64,000 nt of DNA from an uncultured Ruminococcus sp. (GTDB lineage: Bacteria > Bacillota > Clostridia > Lachnospirales > Lachnospiraceae), in the NCBI GenBank assembly GCA_946494335.1, contig CAMMBV010000003.1, positions 43,062-107,061 of the forward strand. Direction: 5' to 3'. This document shows positions 1 to 11,305 of the stretch, piece after piece. Position 1 is the first letter of the stretch. Each line of letters starts with the position of its first letter. Position numbers and translations under genes: made by a program. The notes under the pieces are model-generated. The model was not told where the DNA came from. It saw only the letters and a program-made list of their open reading frames with translations, and did no database searches.

Positions 1-597
1 TAACACCGCATTTTTTTCGATGCGGGAAACGTAAGAGCGGCTGATGCCCAGGCGTTTCGCGATGACTTTCTGTGTATACTCCTGTTCACCTGACAGGCCG
101 TAGCGCAGCTTCAGCACCAGACGTTCCTGATTTGTCAGCACAGAATTCATTAACGTGTAGAGGCGGCTGATATCTTCTTTCAGGGCGCAGGCATCGGCTG
201 CGTCCGGTCCGCTGCTTTCAATGACGTCCAGAAGGTGAATTTCATTGCCTTCCTTATCCATTCCTATGGGTTCGTATAAAGAGACCTCTCTGGAGGTCTT
301 TTTTTTGCCTCTGAGCATCATCAGAAGCTCATTTTCAATACAACGAGCTGCGTATGTAGCAAGCCGGTTTCCCTTCGTGCTGTCAAAGGTGGAAATGGCT
401 TTGATCAGGCCAATCGTACCAATGGATATCATGTCATCAATATCAGTTTCCGTACACTGGTATTTCTTGACGATATGTGCAACCAGCCGCAGGTTGCGTT
501 CAATCAGGATGTTGCGGGCTTTTTCATCGCCCTGCTGGTATTTCTGAAGATAGAGCTGTTCCTCCGTGGCGGTCAGTGGTTTTTGAAAGGTTTTCAA
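1..597 (-). CDS. sigK: RNA polymerase sporulation sigma factor SigK (3' end cut by window)
   Basis: Late mother-cell sigma factor. The reverse-strand reading frame runs from a TTG at 597 to the window edge, 199 codons, so probably only a few C-terminal residues are missing. Visible are region 2 (NLRLVAHIVKKY, then ISIGTIGLIKAISTF, then RLATYAARCIENELLM) and region 4 with the helix-turn-helix (IAKRLGISRSYVSRIEK). GAGG lies six bases upstream of the TTG, and an in-frame stop lies directly before that codon, so no earlier start exists. The protein therefore begins MKTFQKPLTATEEQ, right at the mature N-terminus: the roughly 20-residue pro-sequence of Bacillus pro-sigma-K is absent. No skin-type interruption occurs in the visible part. 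Diverges from comM. Confidence 0.93.
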   Translation of the reverse strand, partial: MKTFQKPLTATEEQLYLQKYQQGDEKARNILIERNLRLVAHIVKKYQCTETDIDDMISIGTIGLIKAISTFDSTKGNRLATYAARCIENELLMMLRGKKKTSREVSLYEPIGMDKEGNEIHLLDVIESSGPDAADACALKEDISRLYTLMNSVLTNQERLVLKLRYGLSGEQEYTQKVIAKRLGISRSYVSRIEKNAVL

Positions 598-624
598 AGT
601 TCACCTCGAAGGGGGATTTATTTT

Positions 625-632
625 ATTCTATG
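625..632 (-). promoter_or_regulatory. Candidate sigma-E-type -10 box for sigK
   Basis: Reverse-strand CATAGAAT lies about 28 bases upstream of the sigK TTG and resembles the sigma-E -10 consensus (CATACAnT). A matching -35 was not convincing, so this is a weak call. Confidence 0.22.
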
Positions 633-704
633 TCAGCTTTTTGGTTTCTGTGCTTTTCCAGCTGGACGGCAGGGAAAGAACTGATAAAATATTGCGTTTG
701 CGTA

Positions 705-733
705 TGGTATTTTCCGGCGGATTATGCTATAAT
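705..733 (+). promoter_or_regulatory. Extended -10 promoter of comM-dprA-topA
   Basis: A perfect TATAAT (728-733) is preceded by TG plus one base (725-727), an extended -10. The -35 at 17 bp (TGGTAT) is weak, as often with extended -10 promoters. It lies 86 bp before comM. Confidence 0.6.
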
Positions 734-819
734 TTACCCATTCTATTTCTGGTGCGGTTCGCACAATTTTCCATTCAGATGTAAAAAACAAAATATGCAA
801 AGCAGACAGGGAGGATATT

Positions 820-2346
820 ATGTTTGGCAGTGTATTATCTGCAGTCATTCTCGGCGTGGATGCACATAAAGTTATGGTAGAAGCGGATATCAGCAGCGGT
901 CTGCCTGGCTTTTCCATTGTGGGATGTACCAGTGTTCAGGGAAAAGAGGTACAGGAGCGTGTCAGAACAGCTCTTCGCAGCGCCGGATATTTCCTGCCGC
1001 CCAAGAGGATTACCGTCAATCTGGCGCCGGCGGCGCTGAAAAAGACGGGAGCCGGTTTTGACCTGCCCGTTGCCGCTGCAGTGCTCTGTGCGGCGGGATA
1101 CATTCCGCCCCAGGCCTTAAAGGACGTGCTGGTGCTGGGCGAACTGGGGCTGGACGGGAAGGTGCGCCGGGTATCCGGAGTGCTTCCGATACTGCTGCTG
1201 GCAAAGGAGATGAAATGCCGGGCGTGCATTGTTCCGGCCTGGAACCGGCAGGAGGGCGATTATACAAAGAATATGAAGGTGATCGGCATCGAAAATCTTT
1301 CACAGCTGATCGCCTTTTGCAAAGAGGGAAGGGTTCCTGAACAAAAAATTTATCATAAGGAGAAAGATGATAAAGAGGAGACGTTGGATTTTTCGGATAT
1401 CAGGGGGCAGGCGCTGGCCAAAAGGGGAGCGCTGCTTTGCGCCGCCGGTTTTCATAACTTCCTGATGACGGGGCCTCCGGGCAGCGGCAAGACCATGGTG
1501 GCGAGGAGGATTCCAGGGATTCTTCCGGAAATGACGGAGGAGGAGAAGATGGAAGTGATAAAGATTCAAAGCATTGCAGGGATTCTGGGAGAAAGCGGCG
1601 CTTTTTCGGGAAAACGGCCCTTTCGGTCGCCTCATCATACTCTTACGCTTCCGGCGCTTACCGGGGGCGGGAGGATTCCGCGGCCCGGCGAAGTAACGCT
1701 GGCCCACAGAGGCGTTTTATTTCTGGATGAGCTGGCGGAGATTCAAAGGACGGTACTGGAAGCGCTGCGGCAGCCGCTGGAGGAAAAAAGGATCGTCATA
1801 TCCAGAATGTCCGGAGATTACTGTTTTCCGGCGGATTTTCTTTTTGTAGCCGCCATGAATTCCTGTCCCTGCGGGGGATATCCGGATATGAACAGATGCA
1901 GCTGCAGTCAGGCACAGATCGACCGGTATCGAAACAGAATCAGCCAGCCTGTTCTGGAGCGGATCGATCTTTGCGCGGAGGTTTCCAGAGTTGAATGGGG
2001 CGAGCTGTATGAAAGAGACGACAGTCCAGGTGAATCCCGGAGAATGAAAGAACAGGTGGAATGTGCCCGCCGTATGCAGCGGAAGCGGTATGAGGGGAGT
2101 CTCATACAGTTTAATTCGCAGCTGACAGGAAAAGAAACGAAGAAATTTTGCCGGATGACTGACGGGGCGCAGAAACTGCTGGAGGATTCCTATCAACGGC
2201 TGAGACTCAGCGTCAGAGTATGTCACAGAATCGTTAAAGTGTCCAGGACCTGCGCCGATCTGGAAGGCAGCAGGCTCATAGAGGAAAAGCATCTGCGTGA
2301 GGCTCTGTTCTTCAGAGGGGTAGATCAGGGAGACTGGAAAGCGTAA
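820..2346 (+). CDS. comM: ComM/YifB-family Mg-chelatase-like AAA+ ATPase
   Basis: 508 aa, usual family length. An N-terminal ChlI-like domain (about 20-140) precedes an AAA+ core with Walker A GPPGSGKT near residue 217 and Walker B GVLFLDEL near 300, then the C-terminal Mg-chelatase-like domain. A cysteine cluster (NSCPCGGYPDMNRCSCS) typical of the family follows the ATPase core. ComM homologues act as hexameric helicases that promote branch migration during natural transformation. GGGAGG precedes the ATG. dprA, another transformation gene, starts 10 bases downstream, supporting a role in handling incoming single-stranded DNA, although competence in this organism is not shown. Confidence 0.93.
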   Translation: MFGSVLSAVILGVDAHKVMVEADISSGLPGFSIVGCTSVQGKEVQERVRTALRSAGYFLPPKRITVNLAPAALKKTGAGFDLPVAAAVLCAAGYIPPQALKDVLVLGELGLDGKVRRVSGVLPILLLAKEMKCRACIVPAWNRQEGDYTKNMKVIGIENLSQLIAFCKEGRVPEQKIYHKEKDDKEETLDFSDIRGQALAKRGALLCAAGFHNFLMTGPPGSGKTMVARRIPGILPEMTEEEKMEVIKIQSIAGILGESGAFSGKRPFRSPHHTLTLPALTGGGRIPRPGEVTLAHRGVLFLDELAEIQRTVLEALRQPLEEKRIVISRMSGDYCFPADFLFVAAMNSCPCGGYPDMNRCSCSQAQIDRYRNRISQPVLERIDLCAEVSRVEWGELYERDDSPGESRRMKEQVECARRMQRKRYEGSLIQFNSQLTGKETKKFCRMTDGAQKLLEDSYQRLRLSVRVCHRIVKVSRTCADLEGSRLIEEKHLREALFFRGVDQGDWKA

Positions 2347-2356
2347 GGAGAGAAAA

Positions 2357-3211
2357 ATGGAGATAAGAAAAAATGATAAAAACTGGCCAAAACGGCTGAG
2401 GGATCAAAAGGGCATGCCGGATTTGCTGTATGTCAAAGGAGATCTTCCAAAGAAGGAGGAAAAAACTGCGGCGATAGTTGGGGCAAGGATGTGCAGTCAG
2501 TACGGGAGGCAGCAGGCCTGCCGGTATGCCAGAGCCCTGGCAGAGGCTGGAGTATCCATAATCAGCGGCATGGCAAGGGGTGTGGACAGCTGTGCCCACG
2601 GAGGAGCGCTGGAAGTCGGCGGGAGAACCTATGCCGTACTGGGATGCGGGCTGGATATCTGCTATCCTGCAGGAAACCGAAATCTCTATGAGCGGATACC
2701 GGAAAGGGGCGGGCTGATTTCCGAATTTCCCATGGGGACAAAACCGCTGGGCAGGCATTTTCCCATGCGTAACCGGATCATAAGCGCACTGTCCGATATT
2801 GTACTGGTTGTGGAGGCAAAAGAAAAGAGCGGTTCGCTGATCACGGCTGATTTCGCCCTGGAACAGGGGAAGGATGTTTATGCACTGCCCGGCCGCGTGA
2901 CAGATGCGCTGAGCGCAGGCTGCAACAGACTGATCGCTCAGGGAGCGGGTCTGGCTTTAAGTCCCGAAATGCTGCTGGAGGCTTTGGGAATCACGGAAAA
3001 AAATAGAAAAAGTTCGGGGAAAAATACAAAGATGGGACTTGCAACAGATAATGATTTGGTGTATAGTTGTGTAGATTTGCAACCGAAAGAATTGAATCGG
3101 ATTCTGGAAGAATCTCCCCTGACAGCAGAGCAGACCATGGAAATCCTGCTGAAGTTGCAGATGGAGGGGAAGATTCTGGAGGTATTCCGAAATTGTTACG
3201 TGAAAGTATAA
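2357..3211 (+). CDS. dprA: DNA-processing protein DprA
   Basis: 284 aa, shorter than many DprA proteins because the N-terminal SAM-like domain is largely absent. The Rossmann-like DprA core is clear: IVGARMCSQYGRQQA near residue 36, GMARGVDSCAHGGAL near 73, YAVLGCGLDICYP, and the segment around RNRIISALSD and GSLITADFALEQGKDVYALPG. A C-terminal winged-helix tail (about 225-284, LNRILEESPLTAEQTMEIL) is present. DprA binds ssDNA and loads RecA during transformation. Probably co-transcribed with comM and topA, 10 and 20 bases away. Confidence 0.93.
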   Translation: MEIRKNDKNWPKRLRDQKGMPDLLYVKGDLPKKEEKTAAIVGARMCSQYGRQQACRYARALAEAGVSIISGMARGVDSCAHGGALEVGGRTYAVLGCGLDICYPAGNRNLYERIPERGGLISEFPMGTKPLGRHFPMRNRIISALSDIVLVVEAKEKSGSLITADFALEQGKDVYALPGRVTDALSAGCNRLIAQGAGLALSPEMLLEALGITEKNRKSSGKNTKMGLATDNDLVYSCVDLQPKELNRILEESPLTAEQTMEILLKLQMEGKILEVFRNCYVKV

Positions 3212-3231
3212 GTAAGTGGTAGGAGGCTGTT

Positions 3232-5298
3232 GTGGCTAAGTATCTTGTGATAGTAGAATCACCTGCAAAAGTAAAAACTGTAAAAAAATTTCTTGGTTCC
3301 AATTATGAGGTGGCCGCATCCAACGGTCATGTGCGGGATATGCCAAAAAGCCAGCTGGGCATCGACACGGAGCATGATTTTGAACCAAAATATATCACAA
3401 TCCGGGGAAAAGGGGAGCTTCTCGCCGGTCTTAGAAAAGCAGCAAAAAAGGCGGATAAGGTATATCTGGCAACCGACCCGGACCGGGAAGGTGAGGCTAT
3501 TTCCTGGCATCTGTCCAAGGCGCTGAATCTGGAAGACAAAAAGATGCGCAGGATTACCTTTAATGAAATAACAAAATCAGCGGTGAAAGAATCTTTAAAG
3601 CATGCCAGGGAAATTGACATGAATCTGGTGGATGCGCAGCAGGCCCGGCGTGTGCTGGACCGTCTGGTGGGTTATCTGATCAGCCCCCTTTTATGGGCAA
3701 AAATTAAAAGAGGCTTAAGCGCCGGCCGGGTTCAGTCAGTGGCGCTGCGTATTATCGGAGACCGGGAGGAGGAGATCAACGCTTTTATTCCCGAGGAGTA
3801 CTGGAGCCTGGAGGCGGATTTTTTTGTGGATGGATCGAAAAAGCCGCTGCGGGCAAAGTTTTATGGAAAAGAAAAAGAAAAAATTGCCATACATTCTGCC
3901 GGTGAGCTGGAACAGATAAAAAAGGAGCTGGAACAGGCAGAGTATCGAGTGGCAGATATCAAGAGAGGGGAGCGCGTCAAAAAGGCTCCGCTCCCCTTTA
4001 CAACCAGTACTTTGCAGCAGGAAGCTGCCAAAACGCTGAATTTTTCCACGCAGAAGACCATGCGGCTGGCCCAGCAGCTCTATGAAGGAATCGATATTAA
4101 AGGAAACGGAACGGTGGGTGTGATCACATATCTGCGTACGGACTCCACCAGAGTTTCTCAGGAGGCGGAAGATCTGGCTGCCTTTTATATCGCCGATCAG
4201 TACGGCAAAGAGTATACTGCGCCTGGAAGACAGGAGATTAAAAAGGGAAAAAGTAATGTGCAGGATGCTCACGAAGCTATCAGACCCACCGATATTACCC
4301 GGCTGCCGGCCCTGATCAAGGAATCACTTACCAGAGATCAGTTCCGCCTCTATCAGCTTATCTGGAAGCGGTTCGTGGCCAGTCAGATGGCGCCGGCTGT
4401 GTATGAAACGGTTTCCGTGAAAATAACGGGAGGACCGTACCTCTTTACGGTATCTGCCTCCAGAGTAAAATTTGACGGCTTTATGTCCGTGTACGTACAG
4501 CCGGATGAAGAAAAGGAGGAAAATAATTCGCTTGTGCGCGGTATCAGTATGGATTCTGCCCTTGCTTTTGCCGGATTTGACGGACAGCAGCATTTTACCC
4601 AGCCTCCCGCTCATTATACAGAGGCGTCTTTAGTAAAAGTGATGGAGGAGCTGGGAATCGGACGTCCCAGTACCTATGCGCCTACCATCACCACATTGTT
4701 GGCGCGCCGGTATGTGGCCAAAGAAAATAAAAATCTTTATATTACAGAACTGGGTGAAGTGGTTAATAATATGATGAAGGAAGCGTTCCCCAGCATTGTG
4801 GATGTGAACTTTACGGCCAATATGGAAACCCTGCTGGACAGCGTGGAAGACGGCAGCGTAAAATGGAAAACTGTGGTGCGCAATTTCTATCCGGATCTTG
4901 ACGAAGCGGTAAAGGAAGCACAGGAAAAGCTTCCTGAATACAAAATCCAGGATGAGGTGACGGATGTAATCTGCGAGGAGTGCGGCAGAAATATGGTAAT
5001 CAAATACGGTCCTCACGGGAGATTCCTGGCATGTCCGGGATTTCCGGAATGCAGAAATACGAAGCCTTATCTGGAAAAAATCGGTGTCAAATGTCCGGTT
5101 TGCGGCAAAGAAGTGGTGCTGCGGAAAACGAAAAAGGGAAGAAAGTATTACGGATGTGAAGACAATCCGGACTGCGAATTTATGTCCTGGCAGAAGCCCA
5201 GCGCAAAGCCATGCCCCCAGTGCGGCGGTTATATGGTGGAAAAAGGCAGTAAACTGGTCTGCCATGACAAACAGTGCGGTTATGTAGAAAAAATATAA
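3232..5298 (+). CDS. topA: DNA topoisomerase I (type IA)
   Basis: 688 aa. Starts at GTG with GGAGG upstream. The N-terminal Toprim domain shows LVIVESPAKV and DPDREGEAISWHL; the catalytic tyrosine is Y300 in TYLRTDSTR. Three C-terminal zinc-binding modules follow, with cysteine sets starting CEECGRNM, CPVCGKEV and CPQCGGYM (the last in a shortened form). It relaxes negatively supercoiled DNA through a covalent 5'-phosphotyrosine intermediate. Last gene of the comM-dprA-topA run, followed by an intrinsic terminator. A second type IA enzyme, TopB, is encoded at 15.2-17.4 kb. Confidence 0.97.
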   Translation: MAKYLVIVESPAKVKTVKKFLGSNYEVAASNGHVRDMPKSQLGIDTEHDFEPKYITIRGKGELLAGLRKAAKKADKVYLATDPDREGEAISWHLSKALNLEDKKMRRITFNEITKSAVKESLKHAREIDMNLVDAQQARRVLDRLVGYLISPLLWAKIKRGLSAGRVQSVALRIIGDREEEINAFIPEEYWSLEADFFVDGSKKPLRAKFYGKEKEKIAIHSAGELEQIKKELEQAEYRVADIKRGERVKKAPLPFTTSTLQQEAAKTLNFSTQKTMRLAQQLYEGIDIKGNGTVGVITYLRTDSTRVSQEAEDLAAFYIADQYGKEYTAPGRQEIKKGKSNVQDAHEAIRPTDITRLPALIKESLTRDQFRLYQLIWKRFVASQMAPAVYETVSVKITGGPYLFTVSASRVKFDGFMSVYVQPDEEKEENNSLVRGISMDSALAFAGFDGQQHFTQPPAHYTEASLVKVMEELGIGRPSTYAPTITTLLARRYVAKENKNLYITELGEVVNNMMKEAFPSIVDVNFTANMETLLDSVEDGSVKWKTVVRNFYPDLDEAVKEAQEKLPEYKIQDEVTDVICEECGRNMVIKYGPHGRFLACPGFPECRNTKPYLEKIGVKCPVCGKEVVLRKTKKGRKYYGCEDNPDCEFMSWQKPSAKPCPQCGGYMVEKGSKLVCHDKQCGYVEKI

Positions 5299-5316
5299 AT
5301 ACTTGAAAATGTTTAA

Positions 5317-5356
5317 GAAAAGCCATTTACTGACAGGTGCGGTAAATGGCTTTTCA
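5317..5356 (+). terminator. Intrinsic terminator after topA
   Basis: A 13-bp inverted repeat (AAAAGCCATTTAC at 5318-5330 with GTAAATGGCTTTT at 5342-5354) has an 11-nt loop; the 3' arm ends in a short T run. Confidence 0.75.
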
Positions 5357-5377
5357 GCATCATGAGCAAGAAAATTC

Positions 5378-5392
5378 AATTGTCAGAAATCA
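5378..5392. promoter_or_regulatory. CodY-box-like site upstream of codY
   Basis: AATTGTCAGAAATCA matches the CodY consensus AATTTTCWGAAAATT at 11 of 15 positions. It lies about 100 bp before codY and upstream of the likely -35, so it could mediate autoregulation. Four mismatches make it only a candidate. Confidence 0.3.
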
Positions 5393-5424
5393 TTAAAAAA
5401 ACAGAAAATATATATGAAATATTG

Positions 5425-5453
5425 TTGATTTTGATTATGATGTATGATAAAGT
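5425..5453 (+). promoter_or_regulatory. Candidate codY promoter
   Basis: TTGATT (5425-5430), 17-bp spacer, TAAAGT (5448-5453) in an AT-rich stretch. Each hexamer matches 4 of 6 consensus bases, and overlapping alternatives exist. Confidence 0.35.
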
Positions 5454-5492
5454 AAAGTTACGATAGGATGCATATGCAGGAAAGGAGCAAAA

Positions 5493-6296
5493 ATGAGTGT
5501 ACAATTATTAGATAAGACACGAAAAATTAACAAGCTTCTGCACAATAATAATTCCACCAAAGTCGTATTCAATGATATCTGCAAGGTGATGATGGAGACG
5601 CTGGATTCCAATATTCTGGTGATCAGCCGGAAGGGAAAGGTTCTGGGTGTCAGCCTTTGTCCGGGAGTGGAAGAAATCACAGAATTGATCGATGACAGCG
5701 TGGGCGGATATGTGGATGCTCTTTTAAACGACCGCTTTTTAAGCGTGCTTTCCACCAAGGAGAACGTAAATCTGGAGACACTGGGATTTGAAGGGGAACA
5801 TATCAAGCAGTATCAGGCGATCATCACTCCGATTGATATTGCAGGCGAACGGCTGGGAACCGTATTTATGTACAGGAGCAACGCGCCCTATGATATCGAG
5901 GATATTATTGTGAGTGAGTACGGGACCACCGTTGTGGGACTTGAGATGATGCGTTCCGTCAATGAAGAAAACGCAGAGGAAGCCCGGAAGATACAGGTAG
6001 TAAAATCCGCCTTCAATACACTTTCCTTCTCGGAGATGGAAGCTATCATCCATATTTTTGAAGAGCTGGATGGAGACGAGGGAATTCTGGTGGCCAGCAA
6101 AATCGCGGATCGGGTCGGTATAACCCGTTCTGTTATTGTGAATGCACTGCGCAAGTTTGAAAGCGCGGGCGTCATAGAATCCCGTTCCAGCGGCATGAAA
6201 GGAACGTATATTAAAGTGCTCAATGATGTGATCTTTGATGAGCTGGAAGAACTGAAGGCAAACAAGAACGGAAAGGCAGGGGAGAAATCCCTGTAA
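5493..6296 (+). CDS. codY: GTP-sensing pleiotropic transcriptional repressor CodY
   Basis: 267 aa, close to the usual 259. The N-terminal GAF-like branched-chain amino-acid sensing domain (about 1-155) is followed by a linker helix and a C-terminal winged helix (about 200-255) with VASKIADRVGITRSVIVNAL as its DNA-recognition region and a GMKGTYIKVLN wing. In Firmicutes CodY bound to isoleucine/valine and GTP represses nutrient-scavenging genes. AAAGGAG precedes the ATG. Monocistronic by layout: terminators lie on both sides. A CodY-box-like sequence upstream suggests autoregulation. Confidence 0.97.
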   Translation: MSVQLLDKTRKINKLLHNNNSTKVVFNDICKVMMETLDSNILVISRKGKVLGVSLCPGVEEITELIDDSVGGYVDALLNDRFLSVLSTKENVNLETLGFEGEHIKQYQAIITPIDIAGERLGTVFMYRSNAPYDIEDIIVSEYGTTVVGLEMMRSVNEENAEEARKIQVVKSAFNTLSFSEMEAIIHIFEELDGDEGILVASKIADRVGITRSVIVNALRKFESAGVIESRSSGMKGTYIKVLNDVIFDELEELKANKNGKAGEKSL

Positions 6297-6317
6297 ACTC
6301 TTATGAAAAACCGGGAG

Positions 6318-6362
6318 AATACCGCTTTTATGATACAGGTTCATAAAGCGGTATTTTTTTTA
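6318..6362 (+). terminator. Intrinsic terminator after codY
   Basis: ATACCGC...GCGGTAT stem extended by TTTATGA/TCATAAA across a short loop, ending in a run of T at 6354-6361. Confidence 0.85.
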
Positions 6363-6451
6363 GAAAAACAAAAAGATGAGAAAACAAGAGATAATGAAAG
6401 GATGAATGAGAAAAGATCAATAAAATATAAAATATAGGTCAAAAATCAAAG

Positions 6452-6480
6452 TTGCTAATTTTCAGCGTGTTCACTAATAT
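6452..6480 (+). promoter_or_regulatory. groESL promoter
   Basis: TTGCTA (6452-6457), exactly 17 bp, TAATAT (6475-6480). The CIRCE operator begins 12 bp downstream of the -10, covering the start of transcription. Confidence 0.75.
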
Positions 6481-6492
6481 ATGATTTATCGA

Positions 6493-6519
6493 GTAGCACT
6501 CGAATCGAGTGAGTGCTAA
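6493..6519. promoter_or_regulatory. CIRCE element (HrcA operator)
   Basis: GTAGCACTC, nine bases, GAGTGCTAA: the classic TTAGCACTC-N9-GAGTGCTAA operator with a single mismatch at the first base. HrcA bound here represses groESL until heat shock. Confidence 0.95.
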
Positions 6520-6553
6520 TAAAGATGGAAAGTTATTAAAGGAGGCAAATAGA

Positions 6554-6826
6554 ATGAAATTAGTACCGTTAGGAGACAGAGTTGTATTAAAACAGTTAGT
6601 TGCAGAAGAGACAACAAAATCAGGAATCGTTCTGCCGGGCCAGGCTCAGGAGAAGCCGCAGATGGCAAAGGTAATCGCTGTGGGACCGGGTACTGATGAT
6701 GTGAAGATGGAACTGTCAGAAGGCGACCAGGTTGTATTTTCCAAATATGCCGGAACAGAAGTAAAAATCGACGGCGAAGAGCTGATCATTATCAAACAGC
6801 AGGATGTTTTAGCAGTAGTGAAATAA
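6554..6826 (+). CDS. groES: Co-chaperonin GroES
   Basis: 90 aa, typical length. The ATG at 6554 follows AAGGAGG and gives MKLVPLGDRVVLKQ, the conserved N-terminus; an upstream in-frame ATG at 6509 sits inside the CIRCE element and is rejected. The mobile loop (EETTKSGIVLPGQA, about 17-31) and the roof region are recognisable. GroES caps the GroEL cavity during ATP-driven folding. First gene of the CIRCE-controlled operon, 25 bases before groEL. Confidence 0.97.
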   Translation: MKLVPLGDRVVLKQLVAEETTKSGIVLPGQAQEKPQMAKVIAVGPGTDDVKMELSEGDQVVFSKYAGTEVKIDGEELIIIKQQDVLAVVK

Positions 6827-6833
6827 ACAATAA

Positions 6834-8471
<1,638 letters not shown>

Positions 8472-8489
8472 TCATTCCTGAAGCCGTAA

Positions 8490-10115
<1,626 letters not shown>

Positions 10116-10123
10116 GAAACAAG

Positions 10124-10139
10124 GCGGGCCGGCGCCCGC
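10124..10139. other. GC-rich hairpin before the amidase gene
   Basis: GCGGGC-CGGC-GCCCGC is a perfect 6-bp stem with a 4-nt loop in the 35-bp gap between guaB and the amidase, with no T run. It could act as a 3' mRNA stabiliser or dampen readthrough. Confidence 0.4.
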
Positions 10140-10150
10140 GGTGACAAAAT

Positions 10151-10879
10151 ATGAGCACAAGAGGCAGGCGTTATTCCCAAAGAGGAAGAAGAAAAAGCAG
10201 ACAACAGAGAATAAAGGAAAGAAACAGAGCGATTTTGCTGCTGGTTTTGGCTGGAATTGCAGTCATCGTGCTGGTGATTGCGGGGTACCGTCTGTTGTTT
10301 GCCCCTTTCCGGGAAGAGGAGAAAAGTCAAGAGGCCGCCCGGACCTTTGAGGAGGACTGGGAGGGAGCGCCGCCGCTGGATGTACAGCTTCTGACGGTCA
10401 ATGAATATTCCAGACCGGGTACTCCGCTGGAAAAAATTAACGGCATTGTCATCCACTATACGGCCAACCCCGGCAGTTCCGCCCAGGCAAACCGGAATTA
10501 TTTTGAAGGGCTGAAGGACGAGCATACCACAAAGGCCAGCAGCCATTTTGTTATTGGACTGGAGGGTGAGATTGTTCAGTGCATTCCCAGCTCTGAGATT
10601 TCCTATGCATCCAATGACAGAAACAATGACACGCTGTCCATTGAGTGCTGCCATCCGGATGAGTCCGGGAAATTTACTGATGCGACGTATCAGTCGCTGG
10701 TGGACCTGACTGCCTGGCTGTGTCAGCGATTTGAGGTGCCGACGGAGAATATTATCCGGCATTATGATGTGACCGGCAAGGAATGTCCCAAGTATTTTGT
10801 GGATCACGAGGATGCGTGGCGGCAGTTCCGGGAGGAAGTGAGCGAGGCTGTCAGCGCCGGGAAAGAGGGGGAAAAGTGA
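10151..10879 (+). CDS. Membrane-anchored N-acetylmuramoyl-L-alanine amidase (Amidase_2 type)
   Basis: 242 aa. A basic N-terminus rich in Arg/Lys is followed by one membrane segment (about 30-52, ILLLVLAGIAVIVLVIAGY) and an extracellular Amidase_2/PGRP domain (about 85-230). Zinc-binding residues are visible: the His in GIVIHYTANPG, the His in IIRHYDVTG, and the Cys in GKECPKYF. The enzyme would cleave the amide bond between MurNAc and L-alanine in peptidoglycan, in growth, sporulation or germination. The ribosome site is weak (GGTGA). The stop codon overlaps the next gene by 4 bases, so translation is probably coupled. Confidence 0.88.
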   Translation: MSTRGRRYSQRGRRKSRQQRIKERNRAILLLVLAGIAVIVLVIAGYRLLFAPFREEEKSQEAARTFEEDWEGAPPLDVQLLTVNEYSRPGTPLEKINGIVIHYTANPGSSAQANRNYFEGLKDEHTTKASSHFVIGLEGEIVQCIPSSEISYASNDRNNDTLSIECCHPDESGKFTDATYQSLVDLTAWLCQRFEVPTENIIRHYDVTGKECPKYFVDHEDAWRQFREEVSEAVSAGKEGEK

Positions 10880-11280
10880 ATCTGTTTAAGCATGAGATCA
10901 ATGTGGCTTCGCCTCAGACTATGGTGAAGATCACGGGATATGTAAAGGAAGATCTGAAGAAAAGTAAAATTAAGTCCGGGATCGCAGTGGTATTCTGCCC
11001 TCATACGACGGCTGGGATTACCATTAACGAAAATGCGGATCCGGATGTGCAAAGAGATCTGATATATGGCTATGAAAAAGTATTTCCCACAAACGATGGA
11101 AATTACCGCCATTTTGAGGGGAACAGCCATGCTCACATGAAATCATCGGCCATGGGAGCATCGGCGGTGATCATAGTGGAGGATGGAAAGCTGATACTGG
11201 GAACGTGGCAGGATATCTATTTCTGCGAATATGACGGGCCCAGATACCGGAAATTTTTTGTAAAATTCATAGAAGGATAA
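10876..11280 (+). CDS. YjbQ/UPF0047 family protein
   Basis: 134 aa. The GTG at 10876 overlaps the amidase stop (GTGA) and follows an AG-rich ribosome site; it gives MNLFKHEINVASPQ. Family hallmarks are FCPHTTAGITINENADPDV (about 37-55) and the C-terminal LGTWQDIYFCEYDGPR with conserved His/Asp/Glu residues, including HMKSSAMGAS. YjbQ proteins fold as small beta-sandwich trimers; the family is sometimes annotated as secondary thiamine-phosphate synthase, but its physiological role is uncertain. No thiamine genes are nearby. Confidence 0.88.
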   Translation: MNLFKHEINVASPQTMVKITGYVKEDLKKSKIKSGIAVVFCPHTTAGITINENADPDVQRDLIYGYEKVFPTNDGNYRHFEGNSHAHMKSSAMGASAVIIVEDGKLILGTWQDIYFCEYDGPRYRKFFVKFIEG

Positions 11281-11305
11281 AAGACAGGGAAAGGGAGAAA
11301 AAAAG

